Source: Brevundimonas variabilis
GTDB taxonomy: Bacteria; Pseudomonadota; Alphaproteobacteria; Caulobacterales; Caulobacteraceae
Direction: 5' to 3'
DNA: 64,000 nt
Assembly: GCF_014199945.1 (NCBI RefSeq)
Contig: NZ_JACHOR010000003.1
Span: 62,001-126,000 of the forward strand
This document shows, in pieces, positions 36,684 through 45,817 of this stretch. Both the position numbers and the translations under genes were made by a program. The notes below the pieces were generated by a model, which worked only from the letters and a program-made list of their open reading frames with translations, was not told the DNA's origin and searched no databases. Positions within the stretch are counted from its first letter, which is position 1. Every line of letters begins with the position of its first letter.

Positions 36684-37619
36684 ATGTCCTTCGGGGGCGA
36701 GCACGGCGTCCGCATTGGCCTATCAGCCGTTGTCATGGCCCTGCATGAGCGCGCCCTCTGCGTTCTGACCACGGGCTCAGGGCCCGACCTCGCCCTGCCC
36801 TTCGGCCCTTTCGACCCCGTCCGGGACAGGACTTTCGAACTGTCACTGCGCGCCTTCGTCGCCGCGCAAACGGGCTTTCGTCCGGGCTTTGTGGAACAGC
36901 TCTATACCTTTGGCGATGCGGGCCGGGCCTCGCCTCGTCCGACCCCGGGTCCAGAACGCGCCCGTGAGGTGTCCGTGGGCTATCTCGCCCTGACCCGCGA
37001 AGCTGAAACGGCATCGGTGCCCGACGCGCACTGGACGCCGCTCTTCGAAATCTTCCCGTGGGAAGATCGCCGGAGCGGCCCGGCTTCGGCCCTCGCACTG
37101 TCCAGTGCGCTTCTGGAATGGGCTGGGCAGGACGATCGCAGGGCCGCCCGTGTCCAGTCCCTATTTGCGACCGGGGCCGACCATCGCTGGAATGAGGAAA
37201 GGGCGCTGGATCGCTACGAGCTCCTCTATGAAGCCGGTCTGGTGACCGAGGCGGCGCGCGACCGGGATCGACCCACCGAGGCAGAAATGCCGGGTCGAAC
37301 CATGGTTTCAGACCATCGACGCATCCTGGCCACCGGTCTGGGGCGACTGCGATCCAAGCTCAAGTATCGCCCCGTCCTGTTCGAACTGACGCCGGACACG
37401 TTCACCCTGTCGGGTCTGCAGGCGGCGGCAGAAGCCGTCGCCGGCCTTACACTCCACAAACAGAATTTCCGTCGCGGCGTCGAGCGCACCGGTCTGGTGC
37501 AGCCCACCGGCCTGCTATCGACCGGAACCGGCGGACGCCCCGCCGAACTGTTCCGGATCCGCGACGCCGACCCGCACTCGGGCCAGGCCCCCGGACTGGC
37601 CTTGCCGGCTCAGCGATAG
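36684..37619 (+). CDS. NrtR-like regulator: degenerate Nudix domain plus winged helix
   Basis: A 311-residue protein with an N-terminal Nudix-like domain (about 10-130) and a C-terminal winged-helix domain typical of NrtR (KLKYRPVLFELTPDTFTLSG, KQNFRRGVERTGLVQPTGL). NrtR proteins repress NAD-metabolism genes and sense ADP-ribose-type ligands. The Nudix box here (LRAFVAAQTGF in place of RExxEExG) lacks the metal-binding glutamates, so ligand binding rather than hydrolysis is expected. It follows the HD gene by 4 bp. Which genes it controls is not visible. Confidence 0.82.
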   Translation: MSFGGEHGVRIGLSAVVMALHERALCVLTTGSGPDLALPFGPFDPVRDRTFELSLRAFVAAQTGFRPGFVEQLYTFGDAGRASPRPTPGPERAREVSVGYLALTREAETASVPDAHWTPLFEIFPWEDRRSGPASALALSSALLEWAGQDDRRAARVQSLFATGADHRWNEERALDRYELLYEAGLVTEAARDRDRPTEAEMPGRTMVSDHRRILATGLGRLRSKLKYRPVLFELTPDTFTLSGLQAAAEAVAGLTLHKQNFRRGVERTGLVQPTGLLSTGTGGRPAELFRIRDADPHSGQAPGLALPAQR

Positions 37620-37708
37620 GGAAGAAAATCCTTCCGTATCCCGCTTGCGGTGAAGCGCCCGGCCCATTAGAGAGACCGCTCGCTTCGACCTAGCGACTTC
37701 GGCACCGC

Positions 37709-38203
<495 letters not shown>

Positions 38204-39029
38204 TCAGCGACCGGCGTAGAGCCGTCGTTGGTCATTCCAGTCGAGGGGCATCTCCGTCCGGGTGATGGCTTCGAGAGTCAGGCCAATCGGTTGGCGGCCG
38301 TCGAGGATTGAGGCTTTGAGGTCAGGCGCGAGATACGCAGGTCGTATCATCCGTCGAGCATAGGCTGGTGTGACGTTTTCGGCTTGGGAGATCGCTGCCA
38401 GGTTCTCAGCGTCGCCGCTCAGTATCTTCCGCTTCCATGCCTCGGCTCGGATCAGCGCAGAAGTTAGGGCAGGATCGACGGTGGTGTTTTTCAGGGCGGG
38501 CTGCCCGTCAGGTCCGAATGCGATCTTTGACCCACCTCTCCTGATCGTGCGTGTCTTGATATCGATCACGAGGCGGTCGTCCGTTGCGTCAAACCGCTCA
38601 AGGCTGACGCGAATGGCAGCGGGCATGTCCCGCATCGCCCGTTGCCGCGCAGGCCTGTCAAGCTCGACCCGGATGCCATCAGCACGGACCTCAATGCGGT
38701 GGATCAGGTCACGGATGCCGTTCCAGTCCGCAGCAGGTCCGCTGGCTGCGGGGATCTTAAGCTCCTTTAGCCGTGCTGCGATCAAGGCCTCAATCAGGGG
38801 GGCTGACACTCTGGGGACGGCGCCGGCCTTCGATGGGTCACCGAGTTGGACAGCGGTCGAGGCGTAGTAGCGATAGGCTGGCTTGTTCTTCTGCCGCGCG
38901 GTCGTTGGCGACATCCGATGGCCGGCCGTGTCGTAAATCAGGCCCGTCAGCGGAGCGCCTTTATGGGCCTTGCGCGTTTCGCCGGGTTTGCGGACTTTGC
39001 GATCGTTTTCTGACAACAGCGCCTGGACG
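38204..39029 (-). pseudogene. Large serine recombinase, C-terminal fragment
   Basis: About 275 codons remain. They match the DNA-binding and C-terminal half of large serine recombinases, with PLTGLIYDTAGHRMSPTTAR and the RYYASTAVQLG segment that follow the recombinase domain, and a helical C-terminus (ISQAENVTPAYARRMIRPAY). The N-terminal catalytic resolvase domain with its nucleophilic serine is missing because the reading frame meets the left end of an IS6-family element at 39030. The cysteines of the usual zinc ribbon are not evident. It is therefore inactive and probably a remnant of an integrative element near tRNA-Ser. Confidence 0.85.
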
Positions 39030-39846
39030 GGTCCTGACAAGTTAACTGCGTTAAGTCGAAAGCCTCTCTACCCTGCCTGCAATCAGGCCGTCGCAGTTGC
39101 CCATGCAGAAGCCGCTTCGGCCCGAAAAAGCCGAAGGGTCGTTCTGCTGATCAAATGCCGTTGGGTGTTGAAGGTGTTGTAGATCGCTGCGTGGGTGGTG
39201 AGGAATCTCTGGGCTGAGGCTTGGGATTTGAACCGCTGCTGCTGTCGTTCTCGTCGGCGGATTGGCAAGTGAGAGTTCTCAATCCGATTGTTCTCGCGGA
39301 GCCGGCCCGGTCGATGCAGATGCCTAAGATCCAGCTGATCCAGAGCCGCGCCGTATGACGCCAGGCCGTCCGTCGTGATCGTCTGCGGCTCCACCGGCTG
39401 GTTGTGAAGGAGCCGCCTGAGCAGCTTCAGTGCGGCGTCCGTATCCCGTCTGCGCTGGACCAGAACGTCGAGGACCTCGCCTTCGTCGTCGACGGCTCGC
39501 CATAGAAACATCCACTTGCCGCCGATGTTGCAGACCATCTCATCCAAATGCCAACGAGGCGTCGGTGGCCACCGCCGCTTCTTCAGTCGCCGGGCGATCA
39601 GAGGTCCAAACTTGATCGTCCAGCAACGGATCGTCTCATAGCTCACGTCCACGCCGCGAGCGGCCATCAGTTCCTCGACGTCCCGAAAACTAAGGGTGAA
39701 CCGGAAGTACAGCCATACCGCCTGACGGATCACATCAGCTGGAAAGCGGTGGCGCTTGAATGAAATCGGCTTCACGAAACATCATCCCCGTTAGCGGCTT
39801 AGGCCGTAGTCAGTGGAGACAAGTTAGCGTTAGACTGACAGCACCG
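39030..39846 (-). mobile_element. IS6-family insertion sequence, copy 1
   Basis: An 817-bp element containing one transposase gene. The left end begins GGTCCTGACAAGTTAAC and the right end, read inward, begins GGTGCTGTCAGTCTAAC, an imperfect terminal inverted repeat of about 17 bp. The flanking 8-mers (CCTGGACG and GCCGAGCG) do not match, so no target-site duplication remains. It cuts off the serine recombinase on the left and borders an FtsX fragment on the right. Confidence 0.88.
39083..39775 (-). CDS. IS6-family transposase, copy 1
   Basis: A 230-residue DDE transposase. N-terminal helix-turn-helix region (FRDVEELMAARGVDVSYETI) is followed by the catalytic triad Asp78 (RWHLDE), Asp136 (TITTDGLASYG) and Glu166 (ENNRIENSH). 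The start codon is GTG at 39775 in the family's usual position. All motifs are intact, so it may still be active. It differs from copy 2 at about 20 residues by my count, mostly near the C-terminus. Confidence 0.93.
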   Translation of the reverse strand: MKPISFKRHRFPADVIRQAVWLYFRFTLSFRDVEELMAARGVDVSYETIRCWTIKFGPLIARRLKKRRWPPTPRWHLDEMVCNIGGKWMFLWRAVDDEGEVLDVLVQRRRDTDAALKLLRRLLHNQPVEPQTITTDGLASYGAALDQLDLRHLHRPGRLRENNRIENSHLPIRRRERQQQRFKSQASAQRFLTTHAAIYNTFNTQRHLISRTTLRLFRAEAASAWATATA

Positions 39847-39996
39847 CCGAGCGCGGCGAGTGCGCTGATCTGGATCAGATAGATATCACGGACAAGTGCC
39901 CCTTCGGCCCCCAAGGCCTTGAGCGTCGCAATTGAACGCTTCCGTTCGTCAAGGTAGGCGGATACCGCGCCTGCAACGCCAAGCCCACCGGCCACG
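39847..39996 (-). pseudogene. FtsX-like ABC permease fragment between IS copies
   Basis: Exactly 150 bp lie between IS copies 1 and 2. On the minus strand they encode an internal FtsX/YbbP-type segment (GGLGVAGAVSAYLDERKRSI, then ATLKALGAEGALVRDIYLIQ). Such permeases are about 800 residues; both ends are missing, so this is a relic left by IS-mediated rearrangement. No other part of the gene is in the window. Confidence 0.8.
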
Positions 39997-40810
39997 GGCG
40001 CTGTCAGGTTAACTGCTGCCGCCCAAAAGGCCCCTTCCCTGCCTGATTTCAGTCGAAGGCGGCCGCCCATGCAGCATCGGCTTCTGCACGAAATTGCCGA
40101 AGGGTTGGTCTGCTGATCAAATGGCGTTGGGTGTTGAAGGTGTTGTAGATCGCTGCGTGGGTGGCGAGGAATTTCTGGGCTGAGGCCTGGGATTTGAACC
40201 GCTGCTGCTGTCGTTCTCGTCGGCGGATTGGCAAGTGAGAGTTCTCGATCCGATTGTTCTCGCGGAGCCGGCCCGGTCGATGCAGATGCCTAAGATCCAG
40301 CTGATCCAGAGCCGCGCCGTATGACGCCAGGCCGTCCGTCGTGATCGTCTGCGGCTCCACCGGCTGGTTGTGAAGGAGCCGCCTTAGCAGCTTCAATGCC
40401 GCCTCCGTATCCCGCCGGCGCTGGACCAGGACGTCGAGGACTTCGCCCTCGTCGTCGACGGCTCGCCACAGAAACATCCGCTTGCCACCGATGTTGCAGA
40501 CCACCTCGTCCAGGTGCCAGCGTGGAGACGGAGGCCACCGCCGCTTCTTCAATCGTTTAGCGATCTGAGGCCGAAACTTGATCGTCCAGCACCGGATCGT
40601 CTCATAGCTCACGTCCACGCCACGAGCGGCCATCAATTCCTCGACGTCCCGAAAACTGAGGCTGAACCGAAAGTACAGCCATACCGCCTGACGGATCACT
40701 TCGGCTGGAAAGCGGTAGCGCTTGAACGAAATCGGCTTCACGAAACATCATCCCCGTCAGCGGCTTAGCCGTCCTCAGTGGAAACAAGTTGGCGTTAGAC
40801 TGACAGCACC
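39997..40810 (-). mobile_element. IS6-family insertion sequence, copy 2
   Basis: An 814-bp element in the same orientation as copy 1. The left end begins GGCGCTGTCAGGTTAAC and the right end, read inward, begins GGTGCTGTCAGTCTAAC. Flanking 8-mers (CGGCCACG and GTCGGCTA) do not match each other or those of copies 1 and 3. It truncates a GH16 gene on its right. Confidence 0.88.
40049..40741 (-). CDS. IS6-family transposase, copy 2
   Basis: A 230-residue DDE transposase nearly identical in layout to copy 1, with HLDEVV, TTDGLASYG and NNRIENSH carrying the triad. The C-terminus ends AAWAAAFD instead of SAWATATA. The GTG start is conserved. The frame is intact, so function is possible. Confidence 0.93.
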   Translation of the reverse strand: MKPISFKRYRFPAEVIRQAVWLYFRFSLSFRDVEELMAARGVDVSYETIRCWTIKFRPQIAKRLKKRRWPPSPRWHLDEVVCNIGGKRMFLWRAVDDEGEVLDVLVQRRRDTEAALKLLRRLLHNQPVEPQTITTDGLASYGAALDQLDLRHLHRPGRLRENNRIENSHLPIRRRERQQQRFKSQASAQKFLATHAAIYNTFNTQRHLISRPTLRQFRAEADAAWAAAFD

Positions 40811-40999
40811 GTCGGCTACTATCGCTTCCGCAACGATGGTCGCGGTGATCCCGCCACCTGGCCGTTCGACGCCCCCTTCTACATGATCCTGAATATCGCC
40901 GTCGGCGGCGATTGGGGCGGGGCCGAAGGTGTCGACGACCGGGCGTTCCCCCAGACGATGGAGGTCGATTATGTCCGGGTGTTCAGCCGCGCCGAATGA
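40811..40999 (+). pseudogene. GH16 glycoside hydrolase, C-terminal fragment
   Basis: The last 62 codons of a GH16 (laminarinase/beta-glucanase type) gene, ending in TGA at 40997-40999. Diagnostic features are WPFDAPFYMILNIAVGGDWG and FPQTMEVDYVRVF, the conserved end of the jelly-roll. The catalytic ExDxxE region was removed by the IS copy 2 insertion or an associated deletion. It indicates that the glucan locus once extended leftward with another glucanase. Confidence 0.88.
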
Positions 41000-41324
41000 A
41001 GGTTCGTACGCGCCGCCATGTTATTGAGATCGTCGGACAAAGAATGCAGACGCAACGGCAGTCTTAATCAAGGTGTCGATGGCTGGATCATATTTAGCGA
41101 CTCCAAGCTTCCGCTTTGACGAACGTCCGGTTTTGTAGGCCGACACCGGCAAGTCCCGCCCAAAGCGGACCTTCCCATCAACCGCTTTGAGTCAGGAACG
41201 GAAATCCCTCCCCTTCCGGTTGGCGCCTAAGCGCCATTCCGCGAAAGGGCACGGCAAGTTGGATGACTGCCTCCTCCGTTACAGGCCTTTCAAATCCCTC
41301 GCATACCCGTGTGTTCCGTCGCCG
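41000..41324. other. Intergenic stretch with repeated elements
   Basis: No coding signal is seen in these 325 bases. A 9-bp inverted repeat, TCCGCTTTG at 41110-41118 and CAAAGCGGA at 41161-41169, is separated by 42 nt. A roughly 62-bp stretch at 41191-41253 recurs in degenerate form at 45896-45957 beside other IS debris. Confidence 0.5.
41191..41253 (+). repeat. Non-coding repeat unit A
   Basis: About 62 bp starting GTCAGGAACGGAAATCCCTC that align to 45896-45957 at roughly two thirds or more of positions by eye, sharing GTCAG, ATCCCTCCC and a GCGAA-GGCACG end. Neither copy is in a recognised gene. Both sit in stretches next to IS6 material, so they may be parts of a degraded element. Confidence 0.5.
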
Positions 41325-42068
41325 TCAGCGAAGGGCGGCGGCCAGGCCCTCTGCCGTGATCTCGGCCCAGCAGGCATAGCCCTCGTCGTTGAAATGCAGA
41401 TCGTCGGGGCCGACGCCGGAACTGCCGGCCAAACCGGTCCAGCCACTCATGGCGGCGAAACGTCCCGAAACCGCATAGCCGACGCGACCGGCTTCCAGGG
41501 CCAGCAACCGCGACAGGTCGCCGAGCGCCGGGTTTCGGCCCTTGAAGCCGGGGTTGGTCGTGGCGTCGGGCAGGCGTTGCGGATCGATCAGCAGGACGTC
41601 TACCCCAGCGGCGTCGAGGATGGCCTCGCCCCGACGCAGGTCGGCGAAGATGTCGTCGCCCGGTCGATCGCGCAGCACATCGTTGGTGCCCAGCTGCCAG
41701 ATCACCAGATCGGGCGAGGCCGCGGCCGTCTCGCGTCTCAGGCGATCGGCCGTATCCTTCGCCGTTTCCCCGCCGATCCCCTTGTTGATCACGGTGACGG
41801 CCACGCCGGACAGACGGCGCTCCAGACCGGCCTCCAGCATCGGCACGAAGCCGAGGTCGCGTCGGCTGGCCCCGGCCCCTTCGATGCTGGACGAGCCCAT
41901 GGCCAGGATGGTCAGGCGACCGGAGGCCACGGCGGCGCGGCTCTTGGTCAGACCGCCATTGGCCACGACGTGGTCGGCGGTGACCTGGCAGGCGGCGGGC
42001 GCCTGTGCCAAGGCCGGGGTCGAAACCAGGGCGGCGGTGGCGAGGAGGGCGGCGAAGCGTGGCGTCAT
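41325..42068 (-). CDS. Secreted SGNH/GDSL-type hydrolase
   Basis: A 247-residue exported esterase-like protein. The signal peptide is MTPRFAALLATAALVSTPAL with cleavage near AQA. SGNH blocks: the nucleophile region AMGSSSIEGAG (Ser in place of the usual GDS), NKGIGGETAKD, WQLGTNDVL and the terminal Asp-His in DDLHFNDEGY. Such enzymes deacetylate or de-esterify polysaccharides. Location at the edge of a glucan locus suggests removal of acyl groups from the polymer, but this is inferred. It may be co-transcribed with the tiny gene that overlaps its start. Confidence 0.88.
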   Translation of the reverse strand: MTPRFAALLATAALVSTPALAQAPAACQVTADHVVANGGLTKSRAAVASGRLTILAMGSSSIEGAGASRRDLGFVPMLEAGLERRLSGVAVTVINKGIGGETAKDTADRLRRETAAASPDLVIWQLGTNDVLRDRPGDDIFADLRRGEAILDAAGVDVLLIDPQRLPDATTNPGFKGRNPALGDLSRLLALEAGRVGYAVSGRFAAMSGWTGLAGSSGVGPDDLHFNDEGYACWAEITAEGLAAALR

Positions 42069-42226
42069 GGATTTTCCTTGCCGGTGGCGGGCTCGGTCTC
42101 GGTTTCGCCCGAGTTGCTGGAGCCTTCAGATCCTGCGGGCTCGGTCGCCGGCCGGGGCGGCTCACCGTCATGGGCGGGCGGGCGCAGATTGTCGTTTTCG
42201 GTCTGGCGGGGATCGGGGGAAGTCAT
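42065..42226 (-). CDS. Possible small disordered protein upstream of the SGNH hydrolase
   Basis: A 53-codon frame rich in Pro, Glu, Thr and Ser (TSPDPRQTENDNLRPPAHDG), with no predicted fold. Its TGA overlaps the hydrolase ATG as ATGA, which would fit translational coupling. No clear ribosome site precedes the ATG at 42226 and I recognise no family. It could be a non-translated leader. Confidence 0.4.
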   Translation of the reverse strand: MTSPDPRQTENDNLRPPAHDGEPPRPATEPAGSEGSSNSGETETEPATGKENP

Positions 42227-42302
42227 CGGTCGAACCTTGCTTATCTCAAGGTTCGAAGGCAACGCTTTACTTCGGGCTCGGCTCCGTTAGGGATCGGTTC
42301 AC

Positions 42303-43117
42303 GGCCATGTCAGGTTAATGGCGGTAAATTGTAAAGCACCCTTCCCTGCCAAATTCAGGCAGTCGCAAGAGCCCACACAGCATCGGCTTCGCTGCGGAAA
42401 CGGCGGAGGGTGAGTCTGCTGACTAGATGACGCTGGATGTTGAAGGTGTTGTAGATCGCCGCATGGGTGGTGAGGAAGCGTTGGGCAGATGCCTGCGATT
42501 TGAACCGCTGCTGCTGGCGTTCCCGTCTTCGGATCGAGAGATGGGAGTTCTCAATCCGGTTGTTCTTCCGGAGCCGTCCGGGGCGGTGGATGTGCTTCAG
42601 ATCCAGTTGCTCGAGAGCGGCACCGTATGAAGCCCAGCCGTCTGTCGTAATCGTCTGCGGTTCAACCGGCTGGTTGCGAAGGAGCCTCTTGATCAGCTTC
42701 AGTGCAGCCTCGGTGTCCCGTCTGCGCTGGACCAGAACGTCGAGAACCTCGCCCTCGTCATCGACAGCGCGCCACAGAAACATCCGCTTGCCGCCGATGC
42801 TGCAGACCACCTCGTCCAGGTGCCGTCGCGGCGACGGAGCAGGCCTTCGCTTCCTCAGCCGATGAGCAATCAACGGCCCAAACTTGATCGTCCAGCATCG
42901 GATCGTCTCGTAGCTGACCTCGATCCCGCGGGCCGCCATCAGTTCTTCGACGTCCCGAAAGCTCAGGCTGAACCAGAAGTACAGCCAAACCGCCTGACGG
43001 ATCACATCAGCTGGGAAGCGGTGGCGCTTGAACGATATCGGCCCTACAAACAATCATCTCCGTCAGCGGCTTACGCCGCCCTCTGTGGAGACAAGTTAGT
43101 GTTAGACTGACAGCACC
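42303..43117 (-). mobile_element. IS6-family insertion sequence, copy 3 (more divergent)
   Basis: An 815-bp element in the same orientation as the others. The left end, GGCCATGTCAGGTTAA, is degenerate; the right end, read inward, is GGTGCTGTCAGTCTAACAC. The flanking 8-mers CGGTTCAC and GCCACTCA do not match. Its DNA differs clearly more from copies 1 and 2 than they do from each other, so it entered at another time or from another source. Confidence 0.86.
42355..43053 (-). CDS. IS6-family transposase, copy 3
   Basis: A 232-residue DDE transposase with HLDEVV, TTDGWASYG and NNRIENSHLS. The GTG used by copies 1 and 2 is GTA here, so the frame begins at a TTG two codons upstream (43053), which may lower translation. 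The C-terminus is ALATA. Motifs are intact otherwise. Confidence 0.88.
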   Translation of the reverse strand: MFVGPISFKRHRFPADVIRQAVWLYFWFSLSFRDVEELMAARGIEVSYETIRCWTIKFGPLIAHRLRKRRPAPSPRRHLDEVVCSIGGKRMFLWRAVDDEGEVLDVLVQRRRDTEAALKLIKRLLRNQPVEPQTITTDGWASYGAALEQLDLKHIHRPGRLRKNNRIENSHLSIRRRERQQQRFKSQASAQRFLTTHAAIYNTFNIQRHLVSRLTLRRFRSEADAVWALATA

Positions 43118-43396
43118 GCCACTCACCCCTTGAACAGCTGATCTCTGACCTTTGCCTACCCCAGCGCGCCGCGGTGACTGGGTTTGCGCGGTGGTTAAAG
43201 TCTCTCCCTGCCCGTGATCCGCTCCGAACCTGTGCCAATCCGGAGAATACGTAGCCTCGGTCTCCGCAGATCTGCTGGAAGTGAGGTTTCCTTGTTCCTC
43301 ACAAATTTGAGGCGCGCGCCCTGTCGGTGGCACCAAGTAAACGGTTACAATCCGATATCGTGTCTTTAGCCGTCCAGATTTCGCCAGAGCCTGAAT
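43118..43396. other. Leader region of the GH3 gene
   Basis: Between IS copy 3 and the GH3 start no gene is seen. It holds the LacI-type operator at 43337-43348 and therefore probably the GH3 promoter. The left part next to the IS may have been brought in by rearrangement. Confidence 0.5.
43337..43348. promoter_or_regulatory. LacI-family operator, GH3 promoter
   Basis: GTAAACGGTTAC, one base from the perfect palindrome seen at 46074. Its right edge lies 48 bp before the GH3 ATG, a position where repressor binding would overlap the promoter. The LacI gene at 58129-59217 is the likely binder. Confidence 0.72.
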
Positions 43397-45691
43397 ATGA
43401 ATGACTTCCCCAACTACGCCGGTTCCGGCCCGAGCCGCCGCAGTGTGCTGAGCGCCGCGGGCCTGGCGGCCTTTGGAGCCGGGCTGTTTTCGTTGCCCGG
43501 AAACGTCCGGGCTCAGGACGTCGAGCGTGTCGAGGCCCTGATCGCGCAGATGACGATCGTCGAGAAGGCGGGCCAGCTGAATATCCTGGGAGATCCGTTC
43601 CGGTTCCGACCCCAGAACGTCAATCCACTGGACGGCCAGGGCGATCCCGAGCGCATCAACCAAATGATCCGGGAAGGCACCGTCGGCAATCTGTTCAACG
43701 GTGTCGGGGCCGATGCCGGGCGGAGGATTCAGACCATCGCCGTGGAGGAAAGCCGTCTGAAGATCCCGCTGCTGTTCGCTGCGGACATCATCCACGGGCT
43801 GTTCACGGTCTTTCCGGTGCCGCTTGGCGAGGCGGCGGCGTTCGACGCCGACCTGGCGCTGCGCACGGCCCGCGCCGCGGCGATCGAGGGGGCTGCCAGC
43901 GGCATCCATCAGACCTTCGCCCCCATGGTCGACGTCGCGCGGGACCAGAGGTGGGGCCGGGTGGTCGAAGGGGCAGGCGAGGACGTGCTGCTGAACGAGC
44001 GGCTGGCGGCGGCAAGGGTGCGCGGCTTCCAGGGCGACAAGGGTCTTGCCGATCGTGACGCCCTGCTGGCCACGCCCAAGCATTTCGTGGCCTATTCTGC
44101 AGCGATCGGCGGCATGGACTACAATACCACCGACATGAGCGAGGCGACGCTTCGCGGCACCTTCCTGCCGCCGTTCAAGGCCGCATTCGAGGCGGGAGCC
44201 TTGTCGGTCATGAGCGGGTTCAACGACCTGAACGGCGTGCCGACCAGCGGCAATCACCGGATGCTGACCGAGATCTTGCGAGATGAGTGGGGCTTCACCG
44301 GGTTCGTCGTGTCGGACTATACCTCCGAACAGGAACTGATCGCCCACGGCTTCGCCGAGGACGGGCGGGATGCGGCGCGGATCGCCCTGCTGGCCGGGGT
44401 CGACATGTCCATGGTTTCGGGGCTGTATCTCGAACACATTCCAGACCTGGTGGCCAAGGGCGACGTCCCGATGGCGCGGATCGATCAGGCGGTGCGGCGC
44501 GTGCTGCTGGCCAAGGCCATGCTGGGGCTGTTCGACGATCCCTATCGCGGGTGCGACCCTGTGCGCGAGAAGGCGGTCGTTAATGCCAAGGCGCACCATG
44601 ACCTGGCGAGGGAAGCCGGTGTGAAGTCGATCGTGCTCCTGAAGAACGAGGGCGGTCTGCTCCCTCTGAACCGCGATGGCCAGAAGATTGCCCTGATCGG
44701 ACCTTTCGCGGCAGATCTCGACGTGTTCGGGCCGTGGACCATCTGGGGCGATGAGACCAGGAAGGTCTCATTGGAAGCCGGGTTCAAAGCAGCGATGAGC
44801 GACCCATCGGACCTCGTGATCGTCCAGGGATCGGATGTCGAGGCGGCGCTGGACGGCGGGATCGCGGCAGCGGTCGCGGCGGCGCGTGGAGCCGATGTCG
44901 TGGTGCTGGCGCTCGGCGAGAGCAGCAAGATGTCGGGCGAGGCCCAGTCGCGGACCGAGATCGACATCCCGGCACCTCAACGTGCCCTCGCCGAGGCGGT
45001 GGCGGCGACTGGCAAGCCGGTGGTGGTTCTGCTGCGCAATGGTCGGGCGCTGGAACTGTCTGGCGCCGTCAAGGACGCGGACGCGATTGTGGTGACCTGG
45101 TTCCTGGGCAGCCAGATGGGCCACAGCGTCGCCGATGTGGTGTTCGGCACGGTGTCGCCCTCGGGGCGGCTGCCCGTCAGCTTTCCCCACCGTTCGGGCC
45201 AGCAGCCGTTCTACTACGATCACAAGACGACGGGCCGTCCGGCGAACAATGCACTGGCGACCCAGGAATACGTCGCCCGCTATCGCGAGACGACAAATAC
45301 GGCGCTGTATCCGTTTGGCCATGGCCTGACCTATGGCGAGGTTCGTTATGGGACAGTGCAGCTGTCGTCGGCGACCATGGACGGCAATGGCCGGATCGAG
45401 GCGTCGGTGGCGGTCACCAACTCCGGCTCGGTGCCGGTCGAGGAGACTGTCCAGCTGTACATCCACGACCGCGTGGCCAGCCTGACCCAGCCGGTGCGCC
45501 GGCTGCGCGACTGGCAGAAGGTGAGGCTGGCGGAGGGCGAGACCAAGACGGTTCGGTTCACTCTGACCCGGCAGCAGCTGGAGTTTATAAACCAGCAGGG
45601 CCGCCCGACGGTCGAGCCGGGCCTTTTCCGGTTATGGCTGACGTCTTCGGCGCAAGCGGGCGAACCGGTGGAGTTCCGGCTGAACCGTTGA
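43397..45691 (+). CDS. GH3 beta-glucosidase, exported (BglX-like)
   Basis: A 764-residue glycoside hydrolase family 3 enzyme. The N-terminus GPSRRSVLSAAGLAAFGAGL resembles a Tat signal, so export to the periplasm is expected. Domain order: GH3 N-terminal barrel with the KH pair (TPKHFVAY, 228-229) and nucleophile Asp307 in GFVVSDYTS; GH3 C-terminal sandwich (SIVLLKNEGGLLPL; VVLALGESSKMSGEA); fibronectin-III-like tail. It removes terminal beta-linked glucose from oligosaccharides such as sophorose or gentiobiose, though linkage cannot be read from sequence. A LacI operator precedes it. Confidence 0.95.
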   Translation: MNDFPNYAGSGPSRRSVLSAAGLAAFGAGLFSLPGNVRAQDVERVEALIAQMTIVEKAGQLNILGDPFRFRPQNVNPLDGQGDPERINQMIREGTVGNLFNGVGADAGRRIQTIAVEESRLKIPLLFAADIIHGLFTVFPVPLGEAAAFDADLALRTARAAAIEGAASGIHQTFAPMVDVARDQRWGRVVEGAGEDVLLNERLAAARVRGFQGDKGLADRDALLATPKHFVAYSAAIGGMDYNTTDMSEATLRGTFLPPFKAAFEAGALSVMSGFNDLNGVPTSGNHRMLTEILRDEWGFTGFVVSDYTSEQELIAHGFAEDGRDAARIALLAGVDMSMVSGLYLEHIPDLVAKGDVPMARIDQAVRRVLLAKAMLGLFDDPYRGCDPVREKAVVNAKAHHDLAREAGVKSIVLLKNEGGLLPLNRDGQKIALIGPFAADLDVFGPWTIWGDETRKVSLEAGFKAAMSDPSDLVIVQGSDVEAALDGGIAAAVAAARGADVVVLALGESSKMSGEAQSRTEIDIPAPQRALAEAVAATGKPVVVLLRNGRALELSGAVKDADAIVVTWFLGSQMGHSVADVVFGTVSPSGRLPVSFPHRSGQQPFYYDHKTTGRPANNALATQEYVARYRETTNTALYPFGHGLTYGEVRYGTVQLSSATMDGNGRIEASVAVTNSGSVPVEETVQLYIHDRVASLTQPVRRLRDWQKVRLAEGETKTVRFTLTRQQLEFINQQGRPTVEPGLFRLWLTSSAQAGEPVEFRLNR

Positions 45692-45749
45692 TGCCGTGCT
45701 GACACGTGAACTGCGCCAGGCCACAAGCCGCCCTACCCTGCTCTTGATG

Positions 45750-45817
45750 GGCTCTGTCAAGTTAACTGCGGCGGGTCAAAGGTCCTTTTGCCGCTTGATT
45801 TCAAGCAAAGGTGCCCG
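45750..45817 (-). mobile_element. IS6-family left-end remnant 1
   Basis: Starts GGCTCTGTCAAGTTAACTGC, matching the left end of copies 1 and 2, and continues with sequence aligned to the region up to the transposase stop (TTGATTTCA). It is broken after 68 bp by a second remnant, so only an inert end remains. Confidence 0.75.

Noticed and set aside
39030..43117. Composite transposon formed by the three IS6 copies
   Set aside because: No target duplications, no cargo gene with an evident selected function, and truncated genes at the borders point to rearrangement scars instead.
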